64,000 nucleotides of DNA. Origin: Caprella mutica (lineage: Eukaryota; Arthropoda; Malacostraca; Amphipoda; Caprellidae). The notes below the pieces were generated by a model. It had not been told where the DNA came from. It searched no databases and saw only the letters and a list, made by a program, of their open reading frames with translations. A program made the translations under genes and the position numbers. Of the stretch, positions 1 through 11,597 are shown one piece after another; the stretch's first letter is position 1; every line of letters starts with the position of its first letter. The stretch is from NCBI GenBank assembly GCA_947561585.1, contig CANNZV010000265.1, forward strand, positions 62,001-126,000, written 5' to 3'.

Positions 1-962
1 TCTTATAGGGCTGGTAAAGGCACAGTATACAGAATAGGGAAGTAACAACATCTTATAGGGCTGGTAAAGGCACAGTATACAGAATAGGGAAGTAACAACA
101 TCTTATAGGGCTGGTAAAGGCACAGTATACAAAATAGGGAAGTAACAACATCTTATAGGGCTGGTAAAGGCACAGTATACAAAATAGGGAAGTAACAACA
201 TCTTATAGGGCTGGTAAAGGCACAGTAAACAGAATAGGGAAGTAACAACATCTTATAGGGCTGGTAAAGGCACAGTATACAGAATAGGGAAGTAACAACA
301 TCTTATAGGGCTGGTAAAGGCACAATATACAGAATAGGGAAGTAACAACATCTTATAGGGCTGGTAAAGGCACAGTATACAGAATAGGGAAGTAACAACA
401 TCTTATAGGGCTGGTAAAGGCACAGTATACAAAATAGGAAAGTAACAACATCTTATAGGGCTGGTAAAGGCACAGTATACAGAATAGGGAAGTAACAACA
501 TCTTATAGGGCTGGTAAAGGCACAGTATGCAGAATAGGGAAGTAACAACATCTTATAGGGCTGGTAAAGGCACAGTATACAGAATAGGGAAGTAACAACA
601 TCTTATAGGGCTGGTAAAGGCACAGTATACAAAATAGGGAAGTAACAACATCTTATAGGGCTGGTAAAGGCACAGTATACAAAATAGGGAAGTAACAACA
701 TCTTATAGGGCTGGTAAAGGCACAGTAAACATAATAGGGAAGTAACAACATCTTATAGGGCTGGTAAAGGCACAGTATACAGAATAGGGAAGTAACAACA
801 TCTTATAGGGCTGGTAAAGGCACAGTATACAGAATAGAATAAGAATCTCTTATAGGGCTGGTAAAGGCACAGTATACAGAATAGAATAAGAATCTCTTAT
901 AGAGCTGGTAAAGGCACAATATACAGAATAGAATAAGAATCTCTTATAGAGCTGGTGAAGGC
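1..962. repeat. 50-bp tandem array (47-bp variant at right end)
   Basis: Seen directly. Sixteen 50-bp units begin TCTTATAGGGCTGGTAAAGG and run with few substitutions from position 1 to 800. From 801 the unit changes to 47 bp, because the end AGGGAAGTAACAACA becomes AGAATAAGAATC, for about three and a half copies to 962. The array is cut by the window edge, so its true length is unknown. The units are contiguous with no unique spacers. No open frame or function is visible. Confidence 0.97.
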
Positions 963-2520
963 TTCTCAATCAAAAATTCAACAGCGACCTCAGTGATAAA
1001 AGTAATTAACATGAGATGTTATTTCTTAATTTCATAAGCTGAGGTTTAATGAATCGTGTGTGATAGTATAAAAGAAAATAAGAACATCTTTCGGGAAATA
1101 AACTGCATCTCCTTACTGGAAGTCAATCAGTGGTGTCACTGATATTAAATAAAAATGTCGATATAATTTCAGGAATCATATGAAATATGATTGAATTTTC
1201 GATAGCGAAATATTTTTTAAATCAGAATTCAATAAATAATCAGAAGTTACAAAAGTATATTCTTGTAGTTTTTGCATTCTTGATACTTCTTTAATTATTA
1301 TTTATTTGAAATATATCTAAATAGTAATTCAATGATTGACCTCTTGAAAATAACCAACACGTGATGATGTTATACCTCCCAATTACTCTGTACGCCGGTA
1401 GCGTCCATGTTATCAACTATATTAGCAGTAGGCCATACTCTCGCTGAAGATAATAGGGGGGAGGCGGGGGGAGAGAGGAATGGGGTTTGTATGTGTTCAA
1501 TTAACAAGCCTTAATTCTTTAATATGGTATCTATAAATTTATACCCAAGCAGAGTACAAATTTCGACAATGTTTCAATCGAAAATATTTTTCAATGACGA
1601 AGATTTTCAACGTTATGATACTTACAATAGAATAATATACCTACCGTATCAACTTTAATTTAAATCTATCAATTTATCAGACTGTGATATTTCTTATATT
1701 GGTGTATAACTGCATATAAAATACTAGAATTCTTCACCTTCCTAATGCTTTTTTCTCAATATTAAATAATCTCCTTTCTTCTCATCGTGTTTGTTGAAAT
1801 TCTTGTCGGTAAAAATACTTTGTTGACGATGTCAGTCGGGAAATTCGCACGTGACTTGTTCTCCAAATTCCTTATTTTCTCCTCCAAACAAGGGTAGGTA
1901 CACAATATTTTGAATATCTCGTCACAAATATTCAATAACAATCTGAATCTTCGACGGAAAGAAAAAGTTTCAAATGTAAAACAATGTGAATGAACAAACT
2001 GAAACGCATGACAGTTTGGACATCAATTGTTTTTTTCATGTGAATTTGTTATGAATATTTTAGAATGGAATGAATGGATTTTTGGAGAGTTTGAGTGTTG
2101 TTTTACGGTACTTGAACTTCAGGATTCGATTTAAAATTGAAGGAAAAAAACATGTTTCTTTTATTTTTTGATTTTTCATTCTTCATTAAAACCTGAATCC
2201 GAAAATTGGCGATCTTAATCTTTCGAACAATTTGTGTGATAACTATTCGTTGCAATAAATTTTAGATATGAGAAAAATTACCAATTAGTATTATGAACCT
2301 GATATATGTATATATGTATATATCTTCACATTTTGAAAGACTATCAGAATACATTCGATGATTAAAACCATGATCCTCTATTCAAAAGATGTATTTAGAT
2401 ATCTATAAGCCATCATAATTTACTTTAATCCTCATTAAAATTATTTCAAAGTATATTTCGTATAGAAAAATAGGCATAATTGGTTCATTAGCCTATGAAA
2501 TCCCTCTCTATTTAATATAC
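963..2520. other. AT-rich gap with one G-rich patch
   Basis: No gene or transposon recognised. There is a G-rich patch at 1455-1487 with runs of six, six and four G, and a short TATATG-type microsatellite near 2304-2323. The rest is unique-looking AT-rich sequence. Confidence 0.6.
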
Positions 2521-2698
2521 ATTTTAAAAAATAGATCATCTTGCAGTCTTTATATCCAGTAAATAAATAAGTTTCTAATTTCTCCAGAAGAATCTGCAGA
2601 CGAGGATGAGTCTTAAATTCGTCCACTCTGCAGTTTGGATCTTCGAAAATCTGCAGAATCGTAAATTTCGAGGGAAGTTTTGTCACCAGTTGAAGGAA
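2521..2698 (-). CDS. candidate internal exon, unknown gene
   Basis: On the minus strand a frame of about 59 codons reads KFLQLVTKLPSKFTILQIF, continuing with DPNCRVDEFKTHPRLQILLE. It has balanced codon use and higher GC than its surroundings. It can be bounded by an AG at 2699-2700 and a GT at 2519-2520, although the pyrimidine tract before the AG is weak. A stop lies immediately upstream in frame and there is no ATG at the start, so it would have to be an internal exon. The short helical style with DP and HPR motifs faintly recalls the repeats of FAST-kinase-domain proteins; that is a guess. It could also be a chance frame. Confidence 0.3.
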
Positions 2699-2819
2699 CT
2701 TTTAATTGAGTCTCTGCTCTTGAACACGTATCCCATTGCACTATTTACTTATATATTCCTTATATCTTATTCATATACTCTCCAGAACTCACTCTTCAGA
2801 CTCAGCTTGCCTTGCTTTA

Positions 2820-5800
2820 TTCATGTTCTTTGGTTTTTACTTGTTAGGAATTTTTTCGTATTTTTTTAAATATTCTTTCCATGGTCTTCACTTGTCAGGA
2901 ATTTTTTGATGACCTTTTTGTCTAATTCTGAAAATATTCGTTGCTTTGGTCTTTATTTGTCAATAATTTTTTAACATTTTTGTCTATTTATGAAAATATT
3001 CTTTGCTTTGGTCTTTATTTGTCAATATTTTTTTGACATTTCTGTCTATTTATGAAAATATTCTTTGCTTTGGTCTTTATTTGTCAATATTTTTTTGACA
3101 TTTTTGTCTATTCTGAAAATATTCTTTGCTTTGGTCTTTATTTGTCAATATTTTTTTGACATTTTTGTCTATTTCTGAAAATATTCTTTGTTTTGGTCTT
3201 TATTTGTCAATATTTTTTTGACATTTTTGTCTATTTCTGAAAATATTCTTTGCTTTGGTTTTTATTTGTTAATATTTTTTTGACATTTTTGTCTATTTCT
3301 GAAAATATTCTTTGCTTTGGTTTTTATTTGTTAATATTTTTTTGACATTTTTGTCTATTCTGAAAATATTCTTTGCTTTGGTCTTTATTTGTCAATATTT
3401 TTTTGACATTTTTGTCTATTCTGAAAATATTCTTTGCTTTGGTCTTCACTTGTTAGGATTTTTTTGACATTTTTGTCTATTCTGAAAATATTCTTTGCTT
3501 TGGTCTTTATTTGTCAATATTTTTTTGACATTTTTGTCTATTTCTGAAAATATTCTTTGTTTTGGTCTTTATTTGTCAATATTTTTTTGACATTTTCGTC
3601 TATTTCTGAAAATATTCTTCGCTTTGGTCTTTATTTGTTAATATTTTTTTGACATTTTTGTCTATTCTGAAAATATTCTTTGCTTTGGTCTTTATTTGTC
3701 AATATTTTTTTGACATTTTTGTCTATTCTGAAAATATTCTTTGCTTTGGTCTTCACTTGTTAGGATTTTTTTGACATTTTTGTCTATTTCTGAAAATATT
3801 CTTTGCTTTGGTCTTTATTTGTCAATATTTTTTTGACATTTTTGTCTATTCTGAAAATATTCTTCGCTTTGGTCTTCACTTGTCAGGATTTTTTTGACAT
3901 TTTTGTCTATTCTGAAAATATTCTTTGCTTTGGTCTTTATTTGTCAATATTTTTTTGACATTTTTGACTATTTATGAAAATATTCTTTGCTTTGGTCTTC
4001 ACTTGTTAGGATTTTTTTGACATTTTTGTCTATTTCTGAAAATATTCTTTGCTTTGGTCTTTATTTGTCAATATTTTTTTGACATTTTTGTCTACTCTGG
4101 AAATATTCTTTGCTTTGGTCTTTATTTGTCAATATTTTTTTGACATTTTTTGTCTATCCTGAAATTATTCTTTGCTTTGGGCTTTATTTGTCAATATTTT
4201 TTTGACATTTTTTGTCTATCCTGAAATTATTCTTTGCTTTGGGCTTTATTTGTCAATATTTTTTTGACATTTTTGTCTATTCTGAAAATATTCTTTGTTT
4301 TGGTCTTTATTTGTCAATATTTTTTTGACATTTTTTGTCTATTCTGAAAATATTCTTTGTTTTGGTCTTAATTTGTCAATATTTTTTTGACAATTTTGTC
4401 TATCTCTGAAAATATTCTTTGCTTTGGTCTTCACTTGTTAGGATTTTTTGACATTTTTGTCTATTTCTGAAAATATTCTTTGCTTTAGTCTTCACTTGTT
4501 AGGATTTTTTGGACATTTTTGTCTATTTCTGAAAATATTCTTTGCTTTGGTCTTCACTTGTTAGGATTTTTTTGACATTTTTGTCTATTTCTGAAAATAT
4601 TCTTTGCTTTAGTCTTCACTTGTTAGGATTTTTTGACATTTTTGTCTATTTCTGAAAATATTCTTTGCTTTGGTCTTCACTTGTTAGGATTTTTTTGACA
4701 TTTTTGTCTATTTCTGAAAATATTCTTTGCTTTGGTCTTCACTTGTCAGGATTTTTTTGACATTTTTGTCTATTTATGAAAATATTCTTTGCTTTGGTCT
4801 TTATTTGTCAATATTTTTTTGATATTTTTGTCTATTCTGAAAATATTCTTTGCTTTGGTCTTCACTTGTTAGGATTTTTTTTTGACATTTTTGTCTATTT
4901 CTGAAAATATTCTTTGCTTTGGTCTTCACTTATTAGGATTTTTTTGACATTTTTGTCTATTTCTGAAAATATTCTTTGCTTTGGTCTTTATTTGACAATA
5001 TTTTTTGACATTTTTGTCTATTCTGAAAATATTCTTTGCTTTGGTCTTCACTTGTCAGGATTTTTTTGACATTTTTGTCTATTCTGAAAATATTCTTTGC
5101 TTTGGTCTTTATTTGTCAATATTTTTTTGACATTTTTGTCTATTTATGAAAATATTCTTTGCTTTGGTCTTCATTTGTCAATATTTTTTTGACATTTTTG
5201 TCTATTCTGAAAATATTTTTTGCTTTGGTCTTTATTTGTCAATATTTTTCTGACATTTTTGTCTATTTCTGAAAATATTCTTTGTTTTGGTCTTTATTTG
5301 TCAATATTTTTTTGACATTTTTGTCTATTTCTGAAAATATTCTTTGCTTTGGTCTTTATTTGTCAGATAAAATACAAATTTTCTCTTGACAAAAAAAATA
5401 TTGACAAAAAAAATATTGACAAACCAAAGCAAAGAATATTTTCAGAATAGACAAAAATGTCAAATGTCAAAAATAGACATTTTTGTCTATTTCTGAAAAT
5501 ATTCTTTGCTTTGGTCTTTATTTGTCAAATAAAATACAAATTTTCTCTTGACAAAAAAAATATTGACAAAAAAAATATTGACAAACCAAAGCAAAGAATA
5601 TTTTCAGAATAGACAAAAATGTCAAAAAAATCCTGACAAGTGAAGACCAAAGCAAAGAATATTTTCAGAAATAGACATTTTTGAAAATATTATTTGCTTT
5701 GGTCTTTATATTTGACAATATTTTTTGACATTTTTGTCTATTCTGAAAATATTCTTTGCTTTGGTCTTTATTTGTCAATATTTTTTTGACATTTTTGTCT

Positions 5801-6040
5801 ATTTCTGAAAATATTCTTTGCTTTGGTTTTTATTTATCAATATTTTTTTGACATTTTTGTCTATTTCTGAAAATATTCTTTGCTTTGGGCTTTATTTGTC
5901 AATATTTTTTTGACTTTTTTGTCTATTTCTGAAAATATTCTTCGCTTTGGGCTTTATTTGTCAATATTTTTTTGACATTTTTGTCTATTTTGAAAATATT
6001 CTTTGTTTTGGTCTTTTCTTGTCTGGAACTTTTTGATATT
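2820..6040. repeat. 61-62 bp T-rich minisatellite
   Basis: About 50 copies of a unit containing CTTTGCTTTGGTCTTTATTT, then GTCAATATTTTTTTGACATT, then GTCTATT(T)CTGAAAATATT. Two alternating variants are visible, one with TTATTTGTCAATA and one with TTCACTTGTTAGGA. The left edge (2820-2940) is degenerate. Inside each unit TGTCAAtatttttTTGACA is itself a small inverted repeat. The right edge degenerates around 6010-6040, just before a foldback element. No coding capacity. Confidence 0.97.
5367..5690. repeat. inverted units inside the 61-bp array
   Basis: Within the otherwise unidirectional array, two blocks (about 5384-5475 and 5548-5670) carry the unit in reverse complement, for example CAAAGCAAAGAATATTTTCA. 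Each is preceded by the same non-satellite joint, AAATACAAATTTTCTCTTGA. The two blocks are direct copies of each other about 157 bp apart, so one inversion event was followed by tandem amplification. Each forms a long potential hairpin with the neighbouring forward units. Confidence 0.9.
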
Positions 6041-6056
6041 TCTATGTTTTTTTTTC

Positions 6057-6808
6057 GTGCGTGGAAAATTGCCACTGGGAAAATTGTCACTGGGAAAATT
6101 GCCACTGTGGGAATATAGCCGCTATGGAAATTTCCACTGTGGAAAATCTGCGACTGTGGGAAGATTGCCACCCGGAAAATTGCCACTGAGGAAAATTGCC
6201 ACTGAATATAATTCACACTATTTATTTTTCAAATAACAAAATTCATATAATACTGAATTTGATATTGATTAGAATTTAATATAAAAGAATTATTTACAAT
6301 CAGTACATCTCATTTTGATAAGTTATATGATATAAGTGGATTCTTCTGTCGGTGGGTGTGAGTGTTCTGATAGATTAGATTTATGTTTTGAATTGTTCTC
6401 TTTAGACCTTAAATCATTTTAATGTTCTCTACTCTACTAGTTACCATCCAGTAATTTTCTCTTAAAAGTGCACTGAAATGTTTTTTAAATATCTTTATAA
6501 TGACTAGTCTTGTATTCAGTATAGACCACAAAAAAAGAAACCAAATTCAATCAAGATATTTAAAAATATATTGCCTTATTTATGTATAAATATAAATGAA
6601 ACTAATGCAACATGTTTTGTTCTATGTAGTGAGATGTACTCATTGTAAATAATTCTTTGATATTAAATTCTAATCAATATCAAATTCAGTACTTTATGAA
6701 TTTTGTTATTTTAAAAAAAAATCAGTATGAATTTATATATACAGTGACAATTTTCCTCAGTGGCAATTTTCCCGATAGCAATCTTCTCAGTGACAATTTC
6801 CCTAGCAC
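6057..6808. mobile_element. foldback element A, non-autonomous
   Basis: The left arm (6057-6313) and right arm (6631-6808) are inverted copies. Inner flanks such as TGATATTGATTAGAATTTAA match across about 120 bp. The arms start with iterated units of about 16 bp around GGAAAATTGCCACTG. Outer ends read GTGCGTGGAAAATTGCC and, reverse-complemented, GTGCTAGGGAAATTGTC. The flanks TGTTTTTTTTTC and TGTTTTTCT could be a target duplication blurred by T-run slippage. The short loop has no transposase. It sits at the degenerate right edge of the 61-bp satellite. Confidence 0.8.
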
Positions 6809-8335
6809 TGTTTTTCTAAAATATTTTTGAAAATCTTATCTAAGTAACAGTTTTCAAATTCTGAAGAAGTGACCGAATTTACATATTTACACCGAATTCA
6901 AATTTTAAACATAGATTTGAAATTGATAATTTTAAAAATGATATACCACAACGTTTTTTTAAAATTTGCATCTAATCAAGCAAGATTATTCTTCACATCA
7001 GCTGTTATTACAAACTACTTTTCTTTTAATTTCTCTCTAATTGTAATGCAAATGCTCAAAATTGCGCCATCTCGATAGTATGCTGCGCGTTTTCACCCCT
7101 GATATGCCCAGAGTGTCTAAAACTCTAAGAGGCTAGGTCCGGTTTGAAATATTGATGCATAATTTAAAAACTAATTGACTTGAATTGTAGAAACTCCATG
7201 ACTTCCATTATCTATGACTTATTTATATAACGTATATATATTACTGAAATTAATGTGACTATTTTGAAATGTTTAGTTTTATATCATTTTTGACCAGAAT
7301 GGCCTCCCTCCGGAGCACGGGCGAAGTACAAAAGCTGATGTGTCACATTTCGCATCACACTGTAAATATCACTTATATGATTATTAGTTATTTTTTGGTG
7401 TGAATGATAATGGGATGCAACAGCGAATGTATTTCACCTGAGTTCCAATGTTTTAAAACTAAATATAAAGAAAACTTGTTGCATTACTTTCAATGATTTC
7501 ACAAAAATACATCTGGGCCAATTAGAGCCCGGATTTCCCGTACCTATAAATATATGTTCCATACTGACCGGGCCTCTCAGGCTCTCTGGGTGTTCCCAGG
7601 GATAAAAACGCGTTGCGCACTCTCGAGATTGCAAAATTTGGTAAATTGCGTTGAACACAGACACACATATACAATATAAATTTACGATATTACAGATAGA
7701 AATATTTCTTGGAGTAACATTGCCCCGATACTGTTACAACATGGGGACAATATTACCCCAATAAACATTACTATGCGGGACATCTAATAAATAATTCAGA
7801 ACTATACATATCAACAATCTGATATCACGATAGTGTAGTCAAAATATACCAAATCGGTAGCGTTCATTAATTCCTGATACTCTTCTTTGGCTTCAAAAAC
7901 GTTGATTGGCTTCTGAATATTTCATCAGTCAATCTAGGTACTGGCGATGCACATGCACCAAATTAGCTTTTACTTTATTCTTTTATTGGAATGGATGAAT
8001 GCTAAGTAGTGGTATTAACTATTGGGTTTCACGAGGAAAGGGACTTTCCTTCATATCTATGCATAGAATAATAAATGAACAACATGATATTGGTGAGGTT
8101 TTAGTCGGATATTTAATTTTAGAATATAAATAATCTGTATAAATATATAAAGCAGTAGATTTTTTTAATCATAAAATATACACGAATTTTCAAAATCAAA
8201 CTTTTTTGATATTTATTCAAAGAGAAGAAAGGAATTAAATAGAATAATTGTCTTATTCTCCAGGCTGTTCAATATCTTACTCTCTACAGGCAAATAATTT
8301 TATCCTAAACCCAAAATTTTCCCGATAATTTTATA
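6809..8335. other. gap with one unexplained GC-rich island
   Basis: Mostly AT-rich without recognisable features. The stretch 7290-7660 is clearly richer in GC. On the minus strand it contains a 76-codon frame (7434-7664) reading ECATRFYPWEHPESLRGPVS, without an ATG at its start. The composition suggests degraded transposon or exon sequence, but I do not recognise it. Confidence 0.4.
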
Positions 8336-8345
8336 CCCCCCCCCC

Positions 8346-8374
8346 CTGATGAGGTAAATATTTCGAAACGCGTC
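8346..8374 (+). ncRNA. hammerhead-ribozyme-like core, degenerate
   Basis: CTGATGA (8346-8352), a possible 12-nt stem-loop II (8353-8364, G-C, G-U and A-U pairs around one U-U mismatch), then GAAA (8365-8368) and CGCGTC (8369-8374). This has the order and spacing of the conserved hammerhead core, with a two-pair stem III (A-C/G-U) and the expected cleavage after C8374. Short-stem-III hammerheads are known from Penelope-like retroelements. Stem I is the problem: the 5' side is an 11-C tract (8336-8346) that pairs with the 3' side at only one position. Probably an inactive relic, or a chance match. Confidence 0.4.
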
Positions 8375-9201
8375 GTCTGTCCAAATTAATAAACTTCAAG
8401 TGATTCATCCTCATCCAATGGAGTTTTTGATATTTTATTCCAATATATTCAGATATGATATAAAATATTTATATCCCCCCAATGTTCGTCACCGGTTCGA
8501 ATTGTGAAAGATATATTCTATGACTTTGGAATGAGGAAATGCCACCTACAGGGCAACATGACCTGACCATGGGAAATATTTCTCAATTTCCTGAAGAGAA
8601 GTTTATGAATCAAAATTCTTAGATAATTCACGATGGAATGGAGTTAAATTATAAGTATTTAATTATAAATTATAAGTATTCAAATTAAAAGTAATTAATT
8701 AATTAATTTTTCAATAGGTGCTTGATTAATTAAATTATTTCTCAAAAATTATATTTAATTAGTTGTAATTAGTTAATTATGTTATAGAACATATCAAATA
8801 GAAGATATTTCATTTGCAAGATAAACAATAAATTTATACTAAAGGTTCATGTCTTGAGACGGAAGACTATTGGTAAGTGATTGGGATTATATAATATTTT
8901 CCTTCGGACACTAGTTTCCCGTTCGAAGATTTATTCCCAATCCATTGTGTGACTAAAAGTCAATATGAGAAAGAAAATCAAATTATCCTTTGAAAACGAT
9001 TTCAGAATTGCAGGAATGAAGTCTATTTAAGATTGGTTGAGGAGGAAGGACTTATATTGGAAGCTTTTGCACTTCAAATTATTGAAACGAACTTGTTGAT
9101 GATTGGACATAAATATTGTTTTGTGAATAATTATTATTTGAAATGAATATATAATGATTAATAATATAGTGTGTAATAAATAATATGAATAATTAAAATG
9201 G
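8375..9201. other. AT-rich gap
   Basis: No gene seen. Positions 8640-8790 are almost pure A/T with TTAATTAATTAA-type simple sequence. Nothing else recognisable before the satellite. Confidence 0.6.
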
Positions 9202-9853
9202 ATTGCTCATTGTGTCCTCATTGGGGAACTTACTAAATCCCTATATTGCTAACAGTGTCCTCATTGGGGTACTTACTGTGTCCCTATATTGCTAACAGTG
9301 TCCTCATCGGGGTACTTACTGTGTCCCTATATTGCTAACAGTGTCCTCATTGGGGTACTTGCTGTGTCCCTATATTGCTAACAGTGTCCTCATTGGGGTA
9401 CTTACTGTGTCCCTATATTGCTAACAGTGTCCTCATTGGGGTACTTACTGTGTCCCTGTATTGCTAACAGTGTCCTCATTGGGGTACTTACTGTGTCCCT
9501 ATATTACTAACAGTGTCCTCATTGGGGTACTTACTGTGTCCTTATATTGCTAACAGTGTCCTCATTGTGGTATTTAATTACTGTGTCCCTATATTGCTAA
9601 CAGTGTCTTCATTGAGGTAGTTACTGTCTCCCTCTATTGCTAACAGTGTTCTCATTGGGGTACTTACTGTGTCCCTATATTGCTAACAGTGTCCTCATTG
9701 GGATTCTTACTGTGTCCCTATATTACTAACAGTATCATCAATGGGGTACTTACTGTGTCCCTATATTGCTAACAGTGTCCTCATTGGGTTACTTAATGTG
9801 TCCTTATATTGCTAACAGTGTCCTCATTGTGGTACTTAATTACTATGTCCCTA
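9202..9853. repeat. 43-bp satellite, left block
   Basis: About 15 copies of a 43-bp unit containing GTGTCCTCATTGGGGTACTT then ACTGTGTCCCTATATTGCTA. It is the same array as at 12199-16982. The block breaks inside a monomer at GTCCCTA, where element 9854-12198 begins, and the monomer resumes as TATATTGCTA after that element. Confidence 0.97.
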
Positions 9854-10322
9854 CCCAGCTAGCAATCGAACATTATATTAATGTTATTATAATGTTTGAA
9901 TGTTATATTTATGTTGAATGTTATTTTTGTATTATTATATTAATATTATTTTAACATCAGCTTATAATATTAGAAGTTCATGTTATAATCTAACCTTATA
10001 AAAATATAAATATAACATTAGTACTAAATATTCGAAAGCTTTATTATATTAAGATTATGCATATATATTATAATAAGGTTACTCGATAACATTAAAATAA
10101 TACTTATATTTTAATGTTATAATAAGATTATAAGTTAGTATTATAATAAGGTTATATGTAAATAATATAACAATATTCAACATACTATTTGAATAATGTT
10201 TAAAATAAATACTAAAATATAACTTTACATACGTATTATGATAGAAAATCATACCTACAAAACGTTTCCACTATATACCTAATTCCATTTTGATTTAGTG
10301 AAGATTTCCATGTATCTTACAA

Positions 10323-10479
10323 GGTTAAACACCCAATTACCGAACATAACACAGTTATCGATCATATGGCCAATCAAATGTTTATTATAAGCAGAATTCA
10401 TTAATTTAAGCCTGTCGGATCCTGGGGTTCACGCCCACTGTTCGTAAACTGTGTTTGTCCGAGAATTGGGTGTTTACCC
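10323..10479. mobile_element. 157-bp MITE-like TIR element
   Basis: The left end GGTTAAACACCCAATT and reverse-complemented right end GGGTAAACACCCAATT match, and the similarity continues inward for about 38 bp (ACACAGTT near both ends). No target duplication is obvious. It lies inside the larger 9854-12198 element. Confidence 0.6.
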
Positions 10480-11090
10480 AATATACCTACTTATTCAAAA
10501 TGAGTTCTCAATTTAAATACGTTTTACTGTTACGTTAATTAAGTACCCAATTATTTTAATTTGAAATCTTTTACTTATCATGGGTTCTATTCTTCTCTCG
10601 TTATACATATAGAACACTTTCAATTAAAAGTATAAATATAATTTCGATTACCTATTAAATATTGTTTGTAACAGTTTTTCACTTCAAATTTATAACAGTT
10701 ACCAATTCATTGAATTAACTAACTGGCAACTCACGTATGTGTTATGCTACGTACATACATGTTAACTGAAACACAAAATTCACGCGCTCATTGTAACACC
10801 AGCGCCATCTACGGATAAAGTTTTAAGTGGATTTCAACATTTACATTGTAATTGATTGATCTATATTATCCCAATATGTTACTTTCTATGTTTTAGACCA
10901 TAGAGTAAATTGTATTATTTTAATTACTTGGTCTTCTAAATATTATTATTTCATTACTCATGTTTATGCATGTGGTACGTTCTTGGCGGTATATTCGTTT
11001 TCAGTGCGTCCTTCGTCTTTGTGCTGTGAGCCTGCATGTGCTTGAATAAGTTGCGAGTGAAGTGAATTAGCTAGGTGTTTTTTAGTAAAA

Positions 11091-11345
11091 ATGTCTAGAA
11101 ATTATCATGACATCCGTAAGAAACAAAGATTATATCTTCAGTCGACTCCCTCCTCCAAGTTGTGCGCACCAGTCGGACAGAAGCCCCGCCACCTCCACAG
11201 GGTTAAGCCAGAGAGGTGTACCGTACGACGTCCATACACAGTGGAGGATATGCTAAATCGAATGCTCGTGACAGTTGTGTATAAAGAATTCGACTGTCGC
11301 CTGCATTCTTTTGTTTATCCTTCCTGTAATCTTCAAGTCTTCTAG
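11091..11345 (+). CDS. 84-codon ORF inside the 2.35-kb element, unknown
   Basis: An ATG in good context (AAAAATGTC) opens a frame starting MSRNYHDIRKKQRLYLQ and ending at a TAG at 11343. After codon 17 the sequence becomes GC-richer and basic (Arg, Lys, His), with a YTVEDMLNRMLVTVVYKEFD stretch near residues 53-72. The upstream 110 bases look like a leader: mixed composition with no ATG just before the start. It may be a first exon or transposon gene remnant carried by the element. I recognise no family and see no transposase motif. Confidence 0.3.
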   Translation: MSRNYHDIRKKQRLYLQSTPSSKLCAPVGQKPRHLHRVKPERCTVRRPYTVEDMLNRMLVTVVYKEFDCRLHSFVYPSCNLQVF

Positions 11346-11432
11346 AATTCCCTCACCAATTGCAAAATAACCTTCCAGCAATATCCCCGCGATGTTCCCT
11401 CATGAGGTTAATTGGAAGGAATTATTGAACAT

Positions 11433-11592
11433 AAATGTTGGTATGTATTATTAAATATACATGTTAGTATTTATTAATGAACATACATGTTGGTATGTAT
11501 TATTGAACATACATGTTAGTATTTATTAATGAACATACATGTTGGTATGTATAATTGAACATAGTACATGTTGGTATGTATTATTGAACATA
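11433..11592. repeat. 26-bp tandem array
   Basis: About six copies of a 26-bp unit containing ACATGTTGGTATGTATTATT, alternating with a variant ACATGTTAGTATTTATTAAT, so a two-monomer order is visible. It directly abuts the palindrome that starts at 11598. Confidence 0.9.
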
Positions 11593-11597
11593 CATAT

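Noticed and set aside
7434..7664. 76-codon minus frame in a GC-rich island
   Set aside because: No ATG at its start, no splice borders checked out, and no family recognised; recorded only as an unexplained island.
8480..8505. GGTTCGAATTG as a tRNA B box
   Set aside because: The last bases do not fit GGTTCGAATCC, and no A box, acceptor stem or anticodon arm is found at the right spacing.
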